A stretch of DNA of 64,000 nt from Pseudoroseicyclus tamaricis (lineage in GTDB: Bacteria; Pseudomonadota; Alphaproteobacteria; Rhodobacterales; Rhodobacteraceae): contig NZ_JAAFYS010000001.1 of NCBI RefSeq assembly GCF_012070395.1, positions 1,342,001-1,406,000 on the forward strand. The letters run 5' to 3'. The notes under the pieces were generated by a model. It made no database searches. It was not told the DNA's origin and saw only the letters and a program-made list of their open reading frames with translations. Below are positions 60,519 to 64,000 of this stretch, in pieces. A program made the position numbers and the translations under genes. Each line of letters begins with the position of its first letter. Position 1 is the stretch's first letter.

Positions 60519-60721
60519 AGCTCGTAGAGGTAGGTAGGTGAAGTCGGCTGGCTGCCAAGCTGGCAGGGGCCCTATGGGGTTCGAACTGCTCCTCAGGGTT
60601 TCATGGCTGATCGACGGCGCCAAGGGCTGAAGGCCAAAGGATGCGGCGCGCGAAGCGAACTGGAACGACTGGAAGGGTGTTCGCGACCCCGGCAACGATC
60701 CTCGTGCACATATAGCGAAGG

Positions 60722-60780
60722 TCCGCTTTGGGCCGTTGGCGGCAGGTATCGCGTAGGCTGCCCAACGGCCGCTATGGGCC
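60722..60780. repeat. Imperfect repeat pair with internal inverted repeat
   Basis: TCCGCTTTGGGCC (from 60722) and CCGCTATGGGCC (to 60780) are near-copies enclosing GGCCGTTGG and its reverse complement CCAACGGCC. The arrangement would fold into a long stem. It resembles small intergenic repeats of GC-rich proteobacteria; copy number cannot be judged here. Confidence 0.4.
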
Positions 60781-60845
60781 GACGATGCCGCCCAGGTTCT
60801 AGGCTCTGGGCGGCGAGCGGCAGACCGGCAGCTTGATCGGCGCCA

Positions 60846-61883
60846 TCACCGGACCATCGGCGGGAACAGACGTGCGAACCCTTCCTGCCGGCGGTAGGCA
60901 AAGCCGGGATAAGCCGCGTGGCGGTCCGACACGGCCGTCAGCCGGTCGATCTGATCGGCGCCGAGTTCCCAGCCCACGCTGCCGAGATTCTGCCGCAACT
61001 GCTCCTCGGTCCTGGCACCGACGATGACGCTGGCGATGGTGGGCTGCCTGATTAGCCAGTTGAGGGCGATCTGCGGCACCGTCCGGTCAGTCTCCGCAGC
61101 AATCTCGTCGAGCACATCGACGATCCCGAAAAGATGGTCTTCGTCCACCGGCGGGCCCAGGCTTTCGGTCTCGTGCAGTCGGCTCGTTTCGGGGCGCGGG
61201 TGGCCGCGACGGATCTTGCCCGTCAGACGCCCCCAGCCAAGCGGGCTCCAGACCATCGCGCCTACACCATGGCGTGCGGCAAGCGGCATCAGGTCCCATT
61301 CATAATCCCGCCCGATTAGGGAATAGTAGACCTGATGGACGACGGGCCGCGGCAGACCGTGCCGATCAGCCCCCGCGATCAGCTCCATCACCGCCCATCC
61401 GGGATAGTTCGACACGCCCCAATACCGCACCTTGCCCGCGCGGATCAGCATGTCGATCGTGGTCAGGACCTCCTCGGGCGGCGTCGCGGCGTCGAAGGCG
61501 TGGAGCTGCAGCAGGTCGATCCGGTCCGTCCGCAACCGGCCGAGCGCGGCTTCGACAGCCTGCACGAGCCGCGTTCGCCCTGTCCCCCAGTCCACGGGGC
61601 CATCCCCCATGGGCAAGCCTGTCTTGGTCGAGATCATGACCTCGTCACGCAGCCCCTCCAGCGCGGCCCCCAGAACTTCTTCCGAACGGCCGTCGGAATA
61701 GACGTCGGCGGTGTCGAACAGCGTCACACCGGCCTCCAGGCAGATGTCAACAAGGCGTCTGGCCCCGTCCACATCCGTGGTGCCCCAGTTCGAAAACAGG
61801 GGCCCAGTCCCCCCGAAGGTCCCCGTTCCGAAGCTCAAGGCGGGAACGCGCAGGCCGGACTGGCCGAGTTGGCGGTATTCCAT
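60846..61883 (-). CDS. Aldo/keto reductase
   Basis: 345 residues, AKR TIM barrel. Catalytic tetrad visible: Asp and Tyr in LFDTADVYSDGRSEEVLG, Lys in VMISTKTGLP, His in IDLLQLHAFDA. The C-terminal NADP-binding loop SVIVGARTEEQLRQNL is present. It reduces aldehydes or ketones with NADPH. 13 bp after the MFS gene and cotranscribed with it, both likely controlled by the divergent LysR regulator. Confidence 0.93.
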   Translation of the reverse strand: MEYRQLGQSGLRVPALSFGTGTFGGTGPLFSNWGTTDVDGARRLVDICLEAGVTLFDTADVYSDGRSEEVLGAALEGLRDEVMISTKTGLPMGDGPVDWGTGRTRLVQAVEAALGRLRTDRIDLLQLHAFDAATPPEEVLTTIDMLIRAGKVRYWGVSNYPGWAVMELIAGADRHGLPRPVVHQVYYSLIGRDYEWDLMPLAARHGVGAMVWSPLGWGRLTGKIRRGHPRPETSRLHETESLGPPVDEDHLFGIVDVLDEIAAETDRTVPQIALNWLIRQPTIASVIVGARTEEQLRQNLGSVGWELGADQIDRLTAVSDRHAAYPGFAYRRQEGFARLFPPMVR

Positions 61884-61896
61884 GGTTGGTTTCCTT

Positions 61897-63051
61897 TCAG
61901 TTGGGAAGGGGTATGTCGCGATGCAGGGCGATGCTGCCGACTCCGAGTGCCGCGAGCGGAAAGAGCGCGGCCAGAAACGGAATGGCGCCGTAGGGCGCGC
62001 CGGCCGCGATCAGGCTGCCGCCGGCCCAGGCGCCGATGGCGTTTCCAAAGTTGAAGGCCGCGATGTTCACCGATCCGGCCATGGCCTGTCCGACCGCGCC
62101 GGCCTGCGCCATCACCCAAGTCTGCAGCGGCGCGACCGTCGCGAAGCCAGCCGCGCCGAGCCCCGCCGTCAGGATCGCGGCGGCCCACGGGGTCTCGGCG
62201 CCGACCCCGAGGAGCACGAGAACCACCATGAGCGCGCAGAACGATCCGAGGATGGTCGGCGCGAGGTGACGGTCCGCGAGCCGGCCGCCGATGAGATTGC
62301 CGACGACTAACCCTCCGCCGAAGCCCAAAAGGATCGGGGAGACGGCCGCGCGCTCGAACCCGGCCGTCTCCGTCAGGAGCGGGGTGATGTAGGTGAAGAC
62401 CGCGAAGACGCCGGCATAGCCGAGCACCGTCATCGCGAGTCCGCGGAGGACCGGTGGCCGGCCCAGGACGGACAGATCGGCCCGCCAATCGCTGCGCTCG
62501 CCGCTGCCGTCCCTGGGCAGGACCGCCCACATCACGATCCAGGCGGCGATGCCGATTGCCGAGACGGCCCAGAACGTCATGCGCCAATCGGTCCGCTGGC
62601 CGAACCACGTGCCGAACGGAACGCCGAACACGTTGGCGAGCGTCAGGCCGGTGAAGACGATGGCGATCGCCGAGGCCTGCCTCTCCCGGGCGACCAACCC
62701 TTGCGCAACCACCGAGCCTACCCCGAAGAAAGTTCCGTGGGTCAGCGCCGTCAGGACCCGCGCCGCCATGAGCAAGGAATAGGTGGGTGCGAGCGCGCAG
62801 GCCGCGTTGCCGACGACGAATATGGCCATGAGGCCGAGCAAGAGCCGTCTGTGCGACCACCCGGCCGCCAACGCCGTCAGGATCGGGGCCCCGAACACGA
62901 CGCCGAGCGCGTAGCCGGAGATCAAGGTCCCCGCCGTGGCGATCCCGATCGACAGGCTTTCGGCGACCTCCACCAGGAGGCCCATTATCACGAACTCAGT
63001 GACCCCGATCCCGAAGGCGCCGATGGCCAAGGCATAGAGCGCGATAGGCAT
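61897..63051 (-). CDS. MFS transporter (DHA1/arabinose-efflux type)
   Basis: 384 residues from ATG 63051, with GGGAGA upstream; ATG 63069 is possible but its own first codons carry that RBS. Twelve helices; motif near loop 2-3 GWSHRRLLLGLMAIFVVGNA, and GTFFGVGSVVAQGLVARERQ in helix 4-5 region, as in NepI/YdeA/AraJ exporters. Drug, purine or sugar export is possible; the substrate cannot be read. Confidence 0.92.
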   Translation of the reverse strand: MPIALYALAIGAFGIGVTEFVIMGLLVEVAESLSIGIATAGTLISGYALGVVFGAPILTALAAGWSHRRLLLGLMAIFVVGNAACALAPTYSLLMAARVLTALTHGTFFGVGSVVAQGLVARERQASAIAIVFTGLTLANVFGVPFGTWFGQRTDWRMTFWAVSAIGIAAWIVMWAVLPRDGSGERSDWRADLSVLGRPPVLRGLAMTVLGYAGVFAVFTYITPLLTETAGFERAAVSPILLGFGGGLVVGNLIGGRLADRHLAPTILGSFCALMVVLVLLGVGAETPWAAAILTAGLGAAGFATVAPLQTWVMAQAGAVGQAMAGSVNIAAFNFGNAIGAWAGGSLIAAGAPYGAIPFLAALFPLAALGVGSIALHRDIPLPN

Positions 63052-63149
63052 GTCGATTTCTCCCGCCAAAGGTTAGCGGACATCTGGCTCGCATCCCGTC
63101 CTCGCACTAGAGATCTCCTGAGACCAACACTTGTGATCCACAGGAACAG

Positions 63150-64000
63150 ATGCTGGGTGATCCGAACCGATTGCGCGACCTGGAAGTGTTCGTCCGGGTC
63201 GTCGCGGAAGGGAGCTTCTCCGCTGCGGCGCGGGCGACGGGGCTGACGCCCTCTGCGGTCTCCAAGTCGGTTTCACGGCTTGAGGACCGGATCGGCGCGC
63301 GACTGGTTCTGAGGACCACCAGGGCGCTGGCGCTCACCCAGGAAGGCGAGACGTTCCACGCCCGGGCACGCGACATCCTCGGTGCCCTCGATGGGGCGGA
63401 GCGGGAGGCGCGCGGAGATCGGGTTGCTGAAGGCGAGGTCCGGATCACCACCTCGGCCTCCTATGCCCACCATATCCTTTATCCGGCGCTGGAGCCGTTT
63501 CTGGTGCGTCATCCGCGATTGCGGATCGCGTGCGCGGTGACGGATCAGGTTGTCGATCTCGCCGGCACACGGGCGGACATCGCCGTGCGCGCTGGCGAGA
63601 TGCCACCCTCCAGCCTTGTCGCCAGAAGCCTCGGGCGCGCCGAGCGTGTGACAGTCGCGGCGCCCCGATATCTGGATCGCCGCGGCACGCCCGGGTTGGT
63701 CCGGGACCTCGAAGCCCATGATCTGATCGGCTTCGCCTATCCCCGCCGCGCCGCGACATGGTGCTTTCTCGAGAACAACGCGACTGTAAACCTGTCCGTC
63801 CGGCCCCGGCTCAGCGCGACAGACGGAGAAGCCCTCCGCCACATGGCCCTGTCTGGTCTCGGCGTCGCGCGCCTCACGCGCTTCACCGTGGCGAAGGACA
63901 TCGAGGAGGGCCGCCTCGTCGCCCTGCTCCCTTCCGCGACGGCAGAAGACGAACCCTTCCATGCCCTCTGGCTCGGCGGATCCCGCTCTCTGCCCCTCCG
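63150..64000 (+). CDS. LysR-family regulator (3' end outside window)
   Basis: About 283 residues from ATG 63150 (AGGAA 6 nt upstream), still open at the window end. The winged HTH is clear: LEVFVRVVAEGSFSAAARAT, GLTPSAVSKSVSRLEDRIGA; the effector domain begins near residue 90 (VRITTSASYAHHILYPALEP). It is close to CrgA/DsdC-branch LysR proteins. It is divergent from the MFS-AKR pair with a 98-bp shared promoter region, the typical layout for a regulator of its neighbours. Confidence 0.93.
   Translation, partial: MLGDPNRLRDLEVFVRVVAEGSFSAAARATGLTPSAVSKSVSRLEDRIGARLVLRTTRALALTQEGETFHARARDILGALDGAEREARGDRVAEGEVRITTSASYAHHILYPALEPFLVRHPRLRIACAVTDQVVDLAGTRADIAVRAGEMPPSSLVARSLGRAERVTVAAPRYLDRRGTPGLVRDLEAHDLIGFAYPRRAATWCFLENNATVNLSVRPRLSATDGEALRHMALSGLGVARLTRFTVAKDIEEGRLVALLPSATAEDEPFHALWLGGSRSLPL

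Larger units (their letters stand above)
60471..60845. other. Upstream region of the osmoprotectant operon, with inverted repeats
   Basis: About 375 bp without a gene. GACGCCG-TC-CGGCGTC (60503-60518) lies 33 bp upstream of the binding-protein start, where an operator could sit. Further out, GGCCGTTGG (60731-60739) and CCAACGGCC (60762-60770) form an inverted repeat flanked by similar segments TCCGCTTTGGGCC and GCCGCTATGGGCC. Confidence 0.55.

Noticed and set aside
60570-60600. Sequence GGGTTCGAACT resembling a tRNA T-arm
   Set aside because: No matching acceptor stem, D-arm or anticodon arm could be found around it.

Overview
The window is GC-rich, densely packed bacterial DNA. Most gene borders are 4-bp ATGA/GTGA/TTGA overlaps. 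Gene content (polysaccharide genes, many peptide-type ABC transporters, HyuA/HyuB, a compact IS3-type transposase) suggests an alphaproteobacterium, probably Rhodobacterales; this is inferred from gene content and style, not from a marker gene. No rRNA, tRNA or CRISPR was seen.

Region 1 (1-11.2 kb) is an exopolysaccharide locus with its own phosphorelay. It holds a LuxR-type response regulator (cut by the window edge), a WecG-type glycosyltransferase fused to an initiating phosphoglycosyl transferase, a small periplasmic molybdopterin-fold protein, a hybrid histidine kinase with PAS, HisKA, ATPase, REC and HPt domains, a Wza-type export lipoprotein, a flippase and three glycosyltransferases. 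An 18-bp inverted repeat, C(C/A)TA(T/C)CC-N4-GGATA(G/A)G, occurs upstream of all three promoter regions and is probably the response-regulator operator.

Region 2 (11.2-24 kb) has two complete dipeptide/oligopeptide ABC operons on the minus strand. The first ends with an NAD-dependent epimerase. The second is headed by an XRE-cupin repressor with a palindrome just upstream.

Region 3 (24-47.1 kb) is a large catabolic island. It contains a third peptide-type ABC transporter split between two operons, hydantoinase/dihydropyrimidinase, HyuA/HyuB, two class V aminotransferases (one PhnW-like), a Gfo/Idh dehydrogenase, a D-2-hydroxyacid dehydrogenase, a GlcD-type FAD oxidase, an RraA-like aldolase, a DapA-like lyase, two SDRs, an M32 carboxypeptidase and a GntR/FCD regulator. 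Three copies of a 19-bp motif (consensus TTGTATTACAATCATACAG) sit at the promoters of its four transcription units, which ties it into one regulon. The full pathway is not one I recognise; uptake and breakdown of a cyclic amide or modified peptide is the best inference.

Region 4 (47.1-56.7 kb) is a scarred, visibly less GC-rich accessory segment. It has a frameshifted HlyD-like adaptor remnant, an incomplete and rearranged type II secretion/pseudopilus set (gspK-like, prepilin peptidase, gspG, gspJ, gspI, gspF and a 5'-truncated gspD, with no gspE), a decayed IS3-family element and a chimeric frameshifted WYL-regulator pseudogene.

Region 5 (56.7-64 kb) carries an osmoprotectant-type ABC operon (binding protein, permease, ATPase, permease), an aldo/keto reductase with an MFS exporter, and a divergent LysR regulator cut by the window end.
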